NCBI GenBank assembly: GCA_036703315.1
Contig: DATNPH010000164.1
Location: forward strand, 1 to 10,943
Origin: DATNPH01 sp036703315
GTDB lineage: Bacteria > Cyanobacteriota > Cyanobacteriia > Cyanobacteriales > Coleofasciculaceae
Length of the DNA: 10,943 nucleotides
Direction: 5' to 3'
Part shown: positions 1 to 5,311 of the stretch, one piece after another
How the letters are laid out: each line of letters opens with the position of its first letter
How positions within the stretch are numbered: position 1 is the first letter of the stretch
Translations under genes and position numbers: made by a program
The notes under the pieces: model-generated
The model's input: only the letters and a program-made list of their open reading frames with translations
What the model was told of the DNA's origin: nothing
Database searches by the model: none

Positions 1-106
1 GAGCCTTTCTCCGTCTAGAGCTGCATTGGTTTAATACAGGCATCAGTTGGTACGAATCTAAACTTAGCATTGTGCGGGAGGCAGTGCGCTCCTACTTAGC
101 CGCTCC

Positions 107-351
107 TTGGCTCTCTCTTCCTCCAACTGCGTAAGTCCTGATCTTATAGAAAAGTACCGAGGCGACCTTGATGATTTTTCCTGCCACAGCCTGCGCCATA
201 CCTTCTGCAAAAATCTTGTGGATGCTGGAGTGAGCCTGGAGAAAGTGGCAGCGCTGGCAGGTCACGAAAGCCTTGAACGACTCGGCGCTACTGTGAACCT
301 TCTCCTCATGACCTAGCACTGGCTGTGGAATTGATCGGAGAAGAGGATTAA
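107..351 (+). pseudogene. C-terminal remnant of a tyrosine recombinase/integrase, one-base frameshift
   Basis: This is the C-terminal catalytic part of a phage-type tyrosine recombinase. The box II motif HSLRHTF is visible, with His codon at 185-187 and Arg codon at 194-196, followed by LAGHESLE with the conserved His at 263-265. The frame then goes wrong. Shifting by one base after the GAA codon at 275-277 restores TRRYCEPSPHDLALAVELIG, with the catalytic Tyr codon at 289-291 and a stop at 349-351. One missing A in the GAACGACT stretch (expected GAAACGACT) explains it. The N-terminal half and the box I Arg are absent. Upstream, positions 3-131 are open in another frame that includes VREAVRSYLA, which may be more of the same gene after a second frameshift. 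The first codon given (TTG 107) is only where the readable frame begins. A real mutation and a sequencing error cannot be told apart here, but the missing N-terminus argues for decay. Confidence 0.75.
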
Positions 352-356
352 AGAAC

Positions 357-386
357 AAAGCCCGTGACTTTTAAGTCAGGGCTTTT
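357..386 (+). terminator. Intrinsic terminator after the integrase remnant
   Basis: The stem AAAGCCC (357-363) pairs with GGGCTTT (379-385), and TGAC (365-368) pairs with GTCA (375-378), with G364 bulged and the loop TTTTAA. A short T tract closes it. It lies six bases after the restored integrase stop, which supports that reading of the frameshift. The AAA before the stem would give a short U tract in the other direction too. Confidence 0.6.
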
Positions 387-438
387 AATTATCGTAGGAG
401 TAAACTGTCGAGGCTTCTCCCTTGAAACCACTCTGAAA

Positions 439-576
439 CTACGGGCTTAAAGGGTTCAGTTTGTTGACAATCTTTTTATGCTTGTCAACTACATCAACCA
501 CCTCGTTAACGAAATCCTTCTGTTCTTGCGACAAAGGGCATTTTAACGTTGGTTCTTTCTTCTGCTTTTTGCTCAT
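439..576 (-). CDS. Small lysine-rich hypothetical protein (45 aa)
   Basis: I do not recognise this ORF. It runs from ATG (576-574) to TAG (441-439) on the minus strand and encodes 45 residues. The N-terminus is MSKKQKKEPTLKCPLSQEQK, and the second half (FVNEVVDVVDKHKKIVNKL) looks like an amphipathic helix. AAGG sits seven bases before the ATG as a fair ribosome binding site. The composition (charged and helical, with one Cys) looks more like a real small protein than random translation. It stands alone between two recombinase remnants and converges on the integrase fragment. No function can be inferred, and a chance ORF remains possible. Confidence 0.4.
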   Translation of the reverse strand: MSKKQKKEPTLKCPLSQEQKDFVNEVVDVVDKHKKIVNKLNPLSP

Positions 577-712
577 GAGGTTGCCTTTTCAGGGATATCC
601 GCTGGTTATCTATATCTAATGTCCCAGATTGATGTTTACGTTTGTGTATACACCAATTAAATCAAAAATCAAACAGAGCGCAAACGTAATCGTATACAGC
701 AGCTTGAGATAG

Positions 713-919
713 TTGAATATAGAGCTTGAAAAGGTTACTTATGAACACTCAGATAAAGCAAAAAAAATTTGGAAACTTCTCCTAAAGTTTATTCTTAAAC
801 AAGGTGCCAAAGACTTGTTGGCTTAGGAATTACCAATAATAGGTATAACCTTTATACCGAGCGACATTATTAATTGGCTTCAAGAAACTATTGACTCAGC
901 TGATAACAACATTACTTAA
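713..919 (+). pseudogene. Small hypothetical gene split by an in-frame TAG
   Basis: I do not recognise a family. From TTG 713 the frame reads 37 codons, including AKKIWKLLLKFILKQGAKDLL, meets TAG at 824-826, and continues in the same frame for 30 codons (ELPIIGITFIPSDIINWLQE and on) to TAA at 917-919. Both halves look protein-like: a basic amphipathic helix first, then a hydrophobic stretch. This suggests one gene of about 68 codons with a single nonsense change, for example from CAG. There is no ATG at the start of the frame and no clear ribosome binding site. Alternatively only the first half is translated, or the frame is open by chance. Confidence 0.3.
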
Positions 920-1004
920 AATTCAATTCTTTATTAACTATGACAAACCGATCGAAATGTGAATTAAGCCCCCTGGAAATGCTTAGGCTTGCCTTGGAAT
1001 TCCT

Positions 1005-1202
1005 ATGGCAGATGTTCGACTAGACCGCCCAAACAAAGCGACCTATACTGGGCTGCGAGTAGGGGAAGCAGTGGGATTGACCTGGAAGGATGTCAGTTTC
1101 ACTACCAAGCATCTCTATGTCAGGTGACTGAAGAAGGTTGTTCCTAAGTTCAATTGGTACACCTGGAGCCGAGAGCAAGGGCGTAACTTTCTGTTCGGAT
1201 AA
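1005..1202 (+). pseudogene. Middle fragment of a second tyrosine recombinase
   Basis: The reading from ATG 1005 gives TYTGLRVGEAVGLTWKDV, the box I region of tyrosine recombinases. The first catalytic Arg codon is at 1056-1058 and the typical beta-strand text HLYVR follows. A TGA at 1125-1127 interrupts the frame. The same frame then continues (LKKVVPKFNWYTW and on) to TAA at 1200-1202. No box II (HxxR), second His or Tyr follows, so the C-terminal half is gone. It cannot be the missing front of the 107-351 remnant by simple splitting, because that C-terminal piece lies upstream. There were therefore at least two integrase genes here. Confident as a family call, and non-functional as it stands. 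Confidence 0.7.
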
Positions 1203-1266
1203 TACTCAAACCCCGAATAGCCCTAACAGCAGGTCTGTGGATACCAGCCGCACTGGACAATAAGAA

Positions 1267-1330
1267 GTTACCTCAAAAATGAGGTAACCATCTTTAAATA
1301 AAATCCCTGCTAATTCCCACAACAGGGATT
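1267..1330. other. Two adjacent hairpins upstream of the membrane-protein gene
   Basis: GTTACCTCA (1267-1275) and TGAGGTAAC (1280-1288) form a perfect 9-bp stem with an AAAA loop. AATCCCTG (1302-1309) and CAGGGATT (1323-1330) form an 8-bp stem with a 13-base loop. Neither has a proper T tract on the plus strand. They could be terminators of lost upstream genes or leader structures for the gene that starts at 1379. Confidence 0.4.
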
Positions 1331-1378
1331 ACTAACAAAGCAATCTAAAAACATACCTAATCAACCCTAATCAACAAA

Positions 1379-1702
1379 ATGGCTTGGATACTAACTAGGT
1401 TTCTTGGGCTGGGACTAATGCTTGGGGGAGTTGGCTTCTTGGCTTCCAGCATTTTTATCGGAACCTTTCATTTAATGTATCTCCCAGCTTCCGGCTCTCT
1501 CATGCTGTGTATTGCTGGAATTTTAGTTCTAACAAAGCTTCATCAGAGCTGGGGCTGGATTCTGATCACAGTGGGAATTGTAATAGCTTTTGCCAGTGGC
1601 GGTATTATCATCACCTCAACAAGCCTTTTATCCTTCATGTTGACATTTGGAGCGCTATCGACTGGATACCAGCTTTTTACTGCTGGAAGAGTCAGGTTTT
1701 AA
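1379..1702 (+). CDS. Hypothetical integral membrane protein, four predicted helices (107 aa)
   Basis: I do not recognise the family. The 107-residue protein is almost entirely hydrophobic. Likely membrane segments are near residues 8-28, 36-52, 58-78 and 81-101, with short polar turns (TFHLMYLPAS; LTKLHQSWGW). Gly-rich helices such as GLGLMLGGVGFLAS are typical of small bacterial inner-membrane proteins. The ending GRVRF suggests a cytoplasmic C-terminus by the positive-inside rule. The ATG at 1379 is the only sensible start, but it has no clear Shine-Dalgarno (AATCAACAAA precedes it), which is common in cyanobacteria. It heads a short plus-strand cluster: the next start is 17 bases after its stop. 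Real gene likely, function unknown. Confidence 0.65.
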   Translation: MAWILTRFLGLGLMLGGVGFLASSIFIGTFHLMYLPASGSLMLCIAGILVLTKLHQSWGWILITVGIVIAFASGGIIITSTSLLSFMLTFGALSTGYQLFTAGRVRF

Positions 1703-1719
1703 ATAAAAAAGGATAGCTG

Positions 1720-1901
1720 ATGGCTAACAAAAGCGATTGGTTTAGTGAGTTTATCACTGACATTTCTGTTCCATTGCTACTTACGGCGAAACCGCGCGCT
1801 TTTGAGCAACGGAACAGAAACTTACGCTAAGCTCCTTCAAGCTGAGTGCTCGGGGAGAGACAACGCCATTACGTGTTACAGTAAAAGGCAGAAAGTATTG
1901 A
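1720..1901 (+). pseudogene. Small gene with strong ribosome binding site, apparently frameshifted
   Basis: AAAAGGATAGCTG before ATG 1720 is the best Shine-Dalgarno in this cluster. The frame gives MANKSDWFSEFITDISVPLL and stops at TAA 1828-1830 after 36 codons. A second frame (codons starting at positions divisible by three) reads on as LTLSSFKLSARGETTPLRV and ends with TGA at 1899-1901, just before the EF-hand gene. A GTG-started frame (1745-1942) also crosses this stretch and overlaps the EF-hand start. The most economical reading is one small gene of about 60 codons broken by a frameshift near 1800-1820. The alternative is a genuine 36-residue protein (1720-1830). I do not recognise the product. 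Confidence 0.4.
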
Positions 1902-1925
1902 AAAAATTAATTCAGAGAAAAACTT

Positions 1926-2156
1926 ATGGCAACAGAACTTGAGCTTCAATCTCTTTTTAATACCTTGGATACCGATCAAGATGGCAAAGTCTCGATTAAT
2001 GAGCTTTTTTTAAGCCCTGGGTTAAGTGCAATCATTTCAGCCGAAACAGGTGTTAGTAGCCCCCAGGAATTGCTAGCGCTGAATGGAGATAAAGGCGGTA
2101 GTATCACCTTTGAAGAGTTGAAACAAGTTGTTGAGAAAGCCGGGAATTTAAACTAA
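1926..2156 (+). CDS. EF-hand calcium-binding protein, two hands (76 aa)
   Basis: This is a small calmodulin-like protein. The first loop is canonical: residues 15-26, DTDQDGKVSINE, with Asp at loop positions 1, 3 and 5, Gly at 6, a hydrophobic residue at 8 and Glu at 12. The second loop, residues 53-64 (NGDKGGSITFEE), keeps Asp at 3, Gly at 6, Ile at 8 and Glu at 12, but has Asn at 1 and Gly at 5, so its calcium affinity is probably weaker. Between the hands is a linker of about 26 residues (LFLSPGLSAIISAETGVSSP and on), with helical ends (LQSLFNTL; ELKQVVEKA). There is no signal peptide, so it is probably cytoplasmic. Bacterial EF-hand pairs buffer or sense calcium; the partner here is unknown. 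It ends the cluster that begins with the membrane protein at 1379, which is a possible partner by position only. Confidence 0.85.
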   Translation: MATELELQSLFNTLDTDQDGKVSINELFLSPGLSAIISAETGVSSPQELLALNGDKGGSITFEELKQVVEKAGNLN

Positions 2157-2179
2157 CAGTCAAAAAAACAAGGGTATCC

Positions 2180-2197
2180 TACCCCCTATTAGGGGTA
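2180..2197 (+). terminator. Short G+C stem after the EF-hand gene, weak terminator candidate
   Basis: TACCCC (2180-2185) pairs with GGGGTA (2192-2197) around CTATTA. It lies 24 bases after the EF-hand stop. It is followed by AAAGTAG rather than a T tract, so it may only slow or stop transcription weakly. Its 3' arm is also part of the larger stem at 2194-2247, so the two folds compete. Confidence 0.3.
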
Positions 2198-2250
2198 AAA
2201 GTAGCGAAGAGATATTTTGCCGCCACGTAACGGCTGAAACTTTTACCGTG
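2192..2250. repeat. Structured element, copy A (related to 6669-6725)
   Basis: GGTAAAAGT (2194-2202) and ACTTTTACC (2239-2247) form a perfect 9-bp outer stem. Inside it GCCG (2219-2222) pairs with CGGC (2231-2234). The left side AAAAGTAGCGAAG and the right end TACCGTG recur at about the same spacing at 6669-6725 (AAAAGTAACGAAG and TACCGTG). This suggests a dispersed small repeat or non-coding RNA element. I cannot name the family. Confidence 0.4.
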
Positions 2251-2505
2251 ACTAGGTTGTAGAAAAAAAAATCTGTTTTCAGTCTAGATGGCTTGACTGC
2301 CTGTGAGGATTTCTTGTCTGCACCATAACTAATTAGTCATGCCTTTGTGTGGAGAGGGAAGCGATCGCTTTTAATCGGCTTTTGGTTGTTCTGGTCACTG
2401 CCTTGATACTCGTGGTTTGTAGACCGTCAGATGGTATGTGAAGGAGGCTAACTCTAGAGGTTCTGCTTCTTTGCTGGTACATTCACGGATCTTTCAAACC
2501 TTGCC

Positions 2506-2538
2506 AAAAAAATAGAGAGTCACTACAAGTGGCTCTCT
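2506..2538 (-). terminator. Strong minus-strand intrinsic terminator without an assigned gene
   Basis: Read on the minus strand, AGAGAGCCAC, loop TTGTA and GTGACTCTCT form a 10-bp stem with one G-U pair, followed directly by TATTTTTTT (2513-2506). No minus-strand gene is visible upstream of it, up to the psb34 terminators near 3000. It may end a small non-coding transcript starting near the palindrome at 2620-2658. Confidence 0.6.
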
Positions 2539-2619
2539 CAATTATCAGGATGCATCTACTAATCTCAGTATTACCTCTAGGGATGGAGGGTATCACCCCC
2601 TATTCAGTCAAGAGTTGAT

Positions 2620-2658
2620 GAAGATTTATCTGTCTAACGGTTAGACAGATAAATCTTC
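2620..2658. repeat. 39-bp perfect palindrome, copy 1
   Basis: Nineteen bases on each side of G2639 are perfect reverse complements. The core half-site AGATTTATCTGTCTAAC is identical to the one at 5116-5132. Outer bases TCAAGA (2607-2612) and TCTTGA (about 2670) extend the symmetry imperfectly. It could be a repressor operator of the TetR type (symmetric CTAACGGTTAG centre), a mobile hairpin repeat, or a transcript hairpin. Confidence 0.8.
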
Positions 2659-3005
2659 CAGTTTAATCTTGAATTTGTGATAACGAGGGAGAAAACTAAA
2701 CCACACCTACAATGGCTGGCTAATCACATCCAGTGAACAAGAATTACTTGCTGACCCACTTATTTAGGTGCGATCGCTTCTTTTGAGGGGAATTTACAGC
2801 AGCGATCGCTACTCAAATTTTTTCGGATTCTAGCTGCATAAGTACCGCTTAGCTCAGAGAGAAGGTAAGACAACAATACCCGACTGTTTTAAATAACTTT
2901 ATGACAGTTCAGATTCTTGATACATTCCTTTATAAGGCGGGGACTTTGGCTTTTGTAATCGAGAAATTTTAATTAAAGAGTGTAGTTAGTTGTTTACACT
3001 CAAAA

Positions 3006-3032
3006 AGCCCCTGGCCTTATTGTCCAGGGGCT
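3006..3032 (-). terminator. Second minus-strand terminator downstream of psb34
   Basis: AGCCCCTGG (3006-3014) and CCAGGGGCT (3024-3032) form a 9-bp stem with loop CCTTATTGT. On the minus strand it is followed by a T tract (CTTTTTGAG). In the plus direction only AATTGCTTTT follows, so termination there would be weaker. It sits 66 bases beyond the first psb34 terminator as a back-up, or ends a separate short transcript. Confidence 0.65.
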
Positions 3033-3098
3033 AATTGCTTTTGAATTAATAGCTTTAAAGCCTACCGACTAATCTTCCTCTCAAGCCCTAAAAACAAA

Positions 3099-3120
3099 CC
3101 CCTAGCAATTAAGCTAGGGG
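3099..3120 (-). terminator. Intrinsic terminator of psb34
   Basis: CCCCTAGC (3099-3106) and GCTAGGGG (3113-3120) form a perfect 8-bp stem with loop AATTAA. On the minus strand the stem is followed by TTTGTTTTTAG. It lies about 70 bases after the psb34 stop and is the natural end of that message. Confidence 0.75.
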
Positions 3121-3189
3121 AAGATGGAGGTATTTTTGATTGAGTAACCAATGAGTTGTCTGTGGTCTTTGAGGAATCGGGCAACTCCC

Positions 3190-3369
3190 CTAGCTAATAG
3201 AGCTAGCGGCTAAGGAAGTCAAAATCAGTAATCCAACGAACAGAGTAGCCACCGCGCCTTGTATAGCGTAACGTTGCTGTTCCCAAACCGTGGGATACTC
3301 GGCGTAGTAGATCGGGGTTTCAGGAGCGTAGTTGTTGAGAACGCCATCTTGATTAACGGTGGTGTACAT
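3190..3369 (-). CDS. psb34: Psb34 (Ssl1498 family), photosystem II assembly light-harvesting-like protein (59 aa)
   Basis: Read on the minus strand from ATG (3369-3367) to TAG (3192-3190) this encodes 59 residues. The N-terminus MYTTVNQDGVLNNYAPETPI, a middle with YYAEYP and EQQRYAIQGA, and one C-terminal membrane helix (about residues 38-56, AVATLFVGLLILTSLAAS) match the Ssl1498/Psb34 family. Family knowledge: Psb34 is a single-helix thylakoid protein related to high-light-inducible proteins. It binds photosystem II assembly intermediates near CP47, at the step where Hlips are exchanged. The length is normal for the family. The conserved NNYA and QQRYA(I/L)QGA segments make the call secure. 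GAGG just before the ATG is very close to it (one base), so initiation may not use a classical Shine-Dalgarno. It is monocistronic: nothing co-directional is adjacent, and two terminators follow. This is the clearest core gene of the window. Confidence 0.9.
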   Translation of the reverse strand: MYTTVNQDGVLNNYAPETPIYYAEYPTVWEQQRYAIQGAVATLFVGLLILTSLAASSIS

Positions 3370-3440
3370 GCCTCTGCTCTGTTTGTTTGTAGTTTCTCTA
3401 TAAATAGATTAAAGGCAATATTTACAAAAGGACAAGGGTT

Positions 3441-3487
3441 GATAGATGAGGAATGTTTGGGTTGTTAATAAGTATGGCTCATCTATC
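3441..3487. other. 10-bp inverted repeat upstream of psb34
   Basis: GATAGATGAG (3441-3450) and CTCATCTATC (3478-3487) are perfect reverse complements separated by 27 bases. The repeat lies 72-118 bases before the psb34 ATG, in its likely promoter-upstream region. It could be a regulator binding site or a hairpin. A TTTACAAA half-site, similar to half of the HLR1/RpaB motif, lies at about 3420, but I do not see the second half, so I make no RpaB claim. Confidence 0.4.
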
Positions 3488-3574
3488 TCACAAGGCGACC
3501 TGAGAAACCCACTTCTTTTAATACTTAAATTTCCCCAACCTACCAAGTGCTCTCGTTTATTTGAATCTCAATAA

Positions 3575-3723
3575 AGCTATGAAAAACTTAATTTTAATCA
3601 GCCTCGTGCTAAGCAACTAGGGGCTAATGATTATCTGACTAAACCCGTGAATAGGCGCTCAGCCCAGTAATTAAAACTTTAACGGGCAAGGATTTGCGTA
3701 AATATGAACGGAAAGAGGGATAA
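3575..3723 (+). pseudogene. C-terminal remnant of a response-regulator receiver domain
   Basis: The frame at 3599-3670 reads AKQLGANDYLTKPVNRR. This is the end of a CheY-like receiver domain: helix 4, the LGA(D/N)DYL strand and the conserved Lys-Pro (AAA CCC at 3641-3646). A one-base frame change near 3655 continues it as ALSPVIKTLTGKDLRKYERK to TAA at 3721-3723, the expected last helix and tail. The phospho-acceptor Asp and the first two thirds of the domain are missing, and no start codon or ribosome binding site is present. It is a decayed fragment. Its position 91 bases before the WD40 gene may reflect an old signalling cluster, but that is inference. Confidence 0.65.
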
Positions 3724-3814
3724 ATTACTAGAGCCAAAAACATCGGTATTCCAATCTACCTTTGTGGAAAGGTTTGGCTGGTACTCAACCTGAATGTTTT
3801 TAAATGTAACGAAG

Positions 3815-4905
3815 ATGAAAAATCTCCTCAAGACGTTACTACTGTGTGGAGTCGCTTTGGTAATCGGAGGCACAGTGATTGAGGTTTATGGGTATGCCAA
3901 GTACAGAGCGTTTCCATCTAATCCTCTGGTTGTACTACTTCATCCCAGCCAGCTCTTTTTACAAAAAACGTTCTCTATCGATCAGCGTTCACCTGAATTT
4001 AGACCAGTTGTTGCTTTTAGTGCAGATGGAAAATTTCTTGCCAGTAGCCGTGTCAATAATTCGCTGATGCTTTGGCTTCCTGAGGTCAAATCAATAAATC
4101 AAGGTACAATGTTCAACTGGATCAAAGCGATCGCGTTTCATCCAGATGGACAGATTCTAGCGGTTGGCAGATCGGATGGAACAGTTGAGCTAATCGAAGC
4201 AAAAACGATGGAGACTATCCGGACTCTCCCCATAGACCCAGAATCAGTCCGAAGAGAACAGCTAGGACTGCCCGAGATTACGTCTGTTGCCTTCAGCCCT
4301 GATGGAAAAACAATTGCTGTTGGCAGCTTTAACAGTACGGTAAAACTGTGGGATTTAAAGACGGGCCAAGTCGTTCGTACCTTCTCTTGGCAACCATCGA
4401 CTCTGGGCGTAGCACAAATCGCTTCCCTCTCCACACAATTGCCTTCAGTCCAGATGGACAAGCGCTCGCTATTGGCATTAATGATGGTTCAATCAAGCTT
4501 TGGCATCCGAAGACAGGGCAACTAATCCACATCCTCAAGGGACATTCAGACTCAGTTTTATCCGTCGCCTTTAGCCCGGATGGAAAAACGTTAGCCACTG
4601 GTAGCAGCGACAGAACAATGAAACTGTGGGACTGGAAAATAGGGCAAGAAATTCGCACGATTTCTCCTGAACAAAGTTCGGTTTTTTCTGTCACCTTTAG
4701 CCCAGATAGTCAGACTATCGCGAGTGTAGGCCCCGCCCAAGAAATCAAGCTTTGGAATCGCCATACTGGAGAGTGGTTACGTACCCTGAATGCTTGGGAA
4801 AATCAACGGTCATTGGGATTTTCTTCTATCGCTTTTAGCCCGAGGGGAAATACTCTGGCTAGTCAGAGTGCAGACGGCACAGTCAACCTGTGGCAGGTGC
4901 AATAA
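3815..4905 (+). pseudogene. Membrane-anchored seven-blade WD40 repeat protein, one frameshift
   Basis: The first segment (stop at 4525) begins MKNLLKTLLLCGVALVIGGT, an uncleaved signal-anchor with positive charges ahead of it, so the propeller probably faces the periplasm or lumen. ATG 3815 is preferred to ATG 3794 because it gives this classic N-terminus. Three WD40 repeats follow (AFSADGKFLASS; AFHPDGQILAVG; AFSPDGKTIAVG ending TVKLWDLKTGQVVRTF). Between about 4390 and 4425 the frame changes by one base. The second segment carries four more repeats (AFSPDGQALAIG; AFSPDGKTLATG; TFSPDSQTIASV; AFSPRGNTLASQ) and ends LWQVQ at TAA 4903-4905. Joined, they make exactly seven blades, a closed propeller of about 363 residues; apart, neither closes. 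No slippery heptamer is obvious, so a deletion or sequencing error is likelier than programmed frameshifting. WD40 propellers are protein-interaction scaffolds; the partner is unknown. Confidence 0.85.
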
Positions 4906-4993
4906 GCTTCGTCTATTTTTGTTAATCACTGTCAAACACGCCTTTTCTGAGGTGGGGGGGAGCGATCGCCCAATACCTGTCTGATGGGTGTTC

Positions 4994-5012
4994 ATGTCTA
5001 ACTGTTAGGCAT
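4994..5012. repeat. Degenerate third copy of the palindrome core
   Basis: ATGTCTAAC (4994-5002), centre T5003 and GTTAGGCAT (5004-5012) match the core of the two long palindromes (TGTCTAACGGTTAGACA). The arms pair at eight of nine positions. It overlaps the stop codon of the 33-codon minus-strand ORF. Confidence 0.5.
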
Positions 5013-5099
5013 CAACAAGGCGATGGGGTCAGGGGGTGCGATCGCCAACTCTTGCAACACCAACTCCAGTAGCTCATCCTCATCCCAATTGTGTGTCAT
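4998..5099 (-). CDS. Possible 33-residue acidic hypothetical protein
   Basis: The frame runs from ATG (5099-5097) to TAG (5000-4998). It starts MTHNWDEDELLELVLQELAI, an acidic amphipathic helix, then a Pro-rich turn and PIALLMPNS. GGTGGAAG lies three bases before the ATG as a purine-rich ribosome binding site. The 37-bp palindrome at 5115-5151 sits 16 bases upstream, where an operator or leader hairpin would be, and a related palindrome covers the stop. I do not recognise the product. It may be the start of a truncated gene or a true small protein; chance is also possible. Confidence 0.3.
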   Translation of the reverse strand: MTHNWDEDELLELVLQELAIAPPDPIALLMPNS

Positions 5100-5114
5100 T
5101 TGCTTCCACCAAGA

Positions 5115-5151
5115 TAGATTTATCTGTCTAACGGTTAGACAGATAAATCTA
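5115..5151. repeat. 37-bp perfect palindrome, copy 2
   Basis: Eighteen bases on each side of G5133 are perfect reverse complements. The inner 35 bases (5116-5150, half-site AGATTTATCTGTCTAAC) are identical to the inner 35 bases of 2620-2658. The flanks differ (CCACC before and GTGG after give an imperfect outer stem), so the shared unit is essentially the palindrome itself. Confidence 0.8.
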
Positions 5152-5257
5152 AGTGGCTTAGGTCTATTCGCAATTAGTGAGGAAAATTCTCAATAAGTGG
5201 GTACAGGCTGAGTCGGTTACCATCCTTCGCTACGGAAGGGCAGGGGTTACAGCCGCT

Positions 5258-5285
5258 ATTACACGAAAACCAGATATCGTGTAAT
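5258..5285. promoter_or_regulatory. 9-bp inverted repeat just upstream of the recombinase gene
   Basis: ATTACACGA (5258-5266) and TCGTGTAAT (5277-5285) are perfect inverted arms separated by ten bases (AAACCAGATA). The right arm ends 26 bases before the recombinase ATG and overlaps the likely promoter; TAAGAT at 5287 could be a -10 box. The arm-core-arm layout resembles a tyrosine-recombinase binding site, so autoregulation or a recombination site are both possible. An ordinary repressor operator is the alternative. Confidence 0.45.
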
Positions 5286-5311
5286 CTAAGATAAGTGAGA
5301 AAAATTAAGGC

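Larger units (their letters stand above)
2157..3189. other. One-kilobase region without a recognised gene, rich in hairpins
   Basis: No convincing ORF was found on either strand. Visible here are a structured element (2192-2250), a minus-strand terminator (2506-2538), a 39-bp palindrome (2620-2658), three HIP1 octamers (2361, 2770, 2802), an inverted repeat GAGTGTA/TACACTC (2978-2984 and 2995-3001) and two terminators (3006-3032 and 3099-3120). Short frames at 2333-2482 (minus, 49 aa) and 2901-2972 (plus, 23 aa) are unsupported. Confidence 0.5.
4906..5311. other. 405-base intergenic region between the WD40 gene and the recombinase
   Basis: It holds two HIP1 octamers (4962, 5038), the degenerate palindrome 4994-5012, a possible 33-codon minus-strand ORF, the long palindrome 5115-5151, a small stem CCTTC/GAAGG (about 5224-5238) and the inverted repeat 5258-5285. 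No classical terminator follows the WD40 stop. Confidence 0.5.

Noticed and set aside
1745..1942. 65-codon frame from GTG 1745
   Set aside because: Poor start, and it overlaps the EF-hand start in another frame. The better ribosome binding site belongs to ATG 1720; parts of this frame may be chance.
2192..2250. Hammerhead ribozyme
   Set aside because: A stem with nearby GUA and CUGAAAC was suggestive, but the separate CUGANGA and GAAA core strands are not both present.
2333..2482. 49-codon minus-strand frame beginning MYQQRSRTSRVSLL
   Set aside because: No ribosome binding site, Ser/Thr/Arg-rich random-looking composition, contains a HIP1 site, no recognisable motif.
2901..2972. 23-codon plus-strand frame MTVQILDTFLYKAGTLAFVI, considered as a small photosystem or cytochrome b6f peptide
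   Set aside because: It has no membrane helix of the right length, no ribosome binding site and no match to PetN, PsbM or similar peptides that I know.
3704..3793. 29-codon frame just before the WD40 gene (MNGKRDKLLEPK)
   Set aside because: Overlaps the end of the response-regulator remnant in another frame; no family resemblance.
4138..4694. Minus-strand open frames opposite the WD40 repeats
   Set aside because: Repeat-derived antisense frames, products without motifs.
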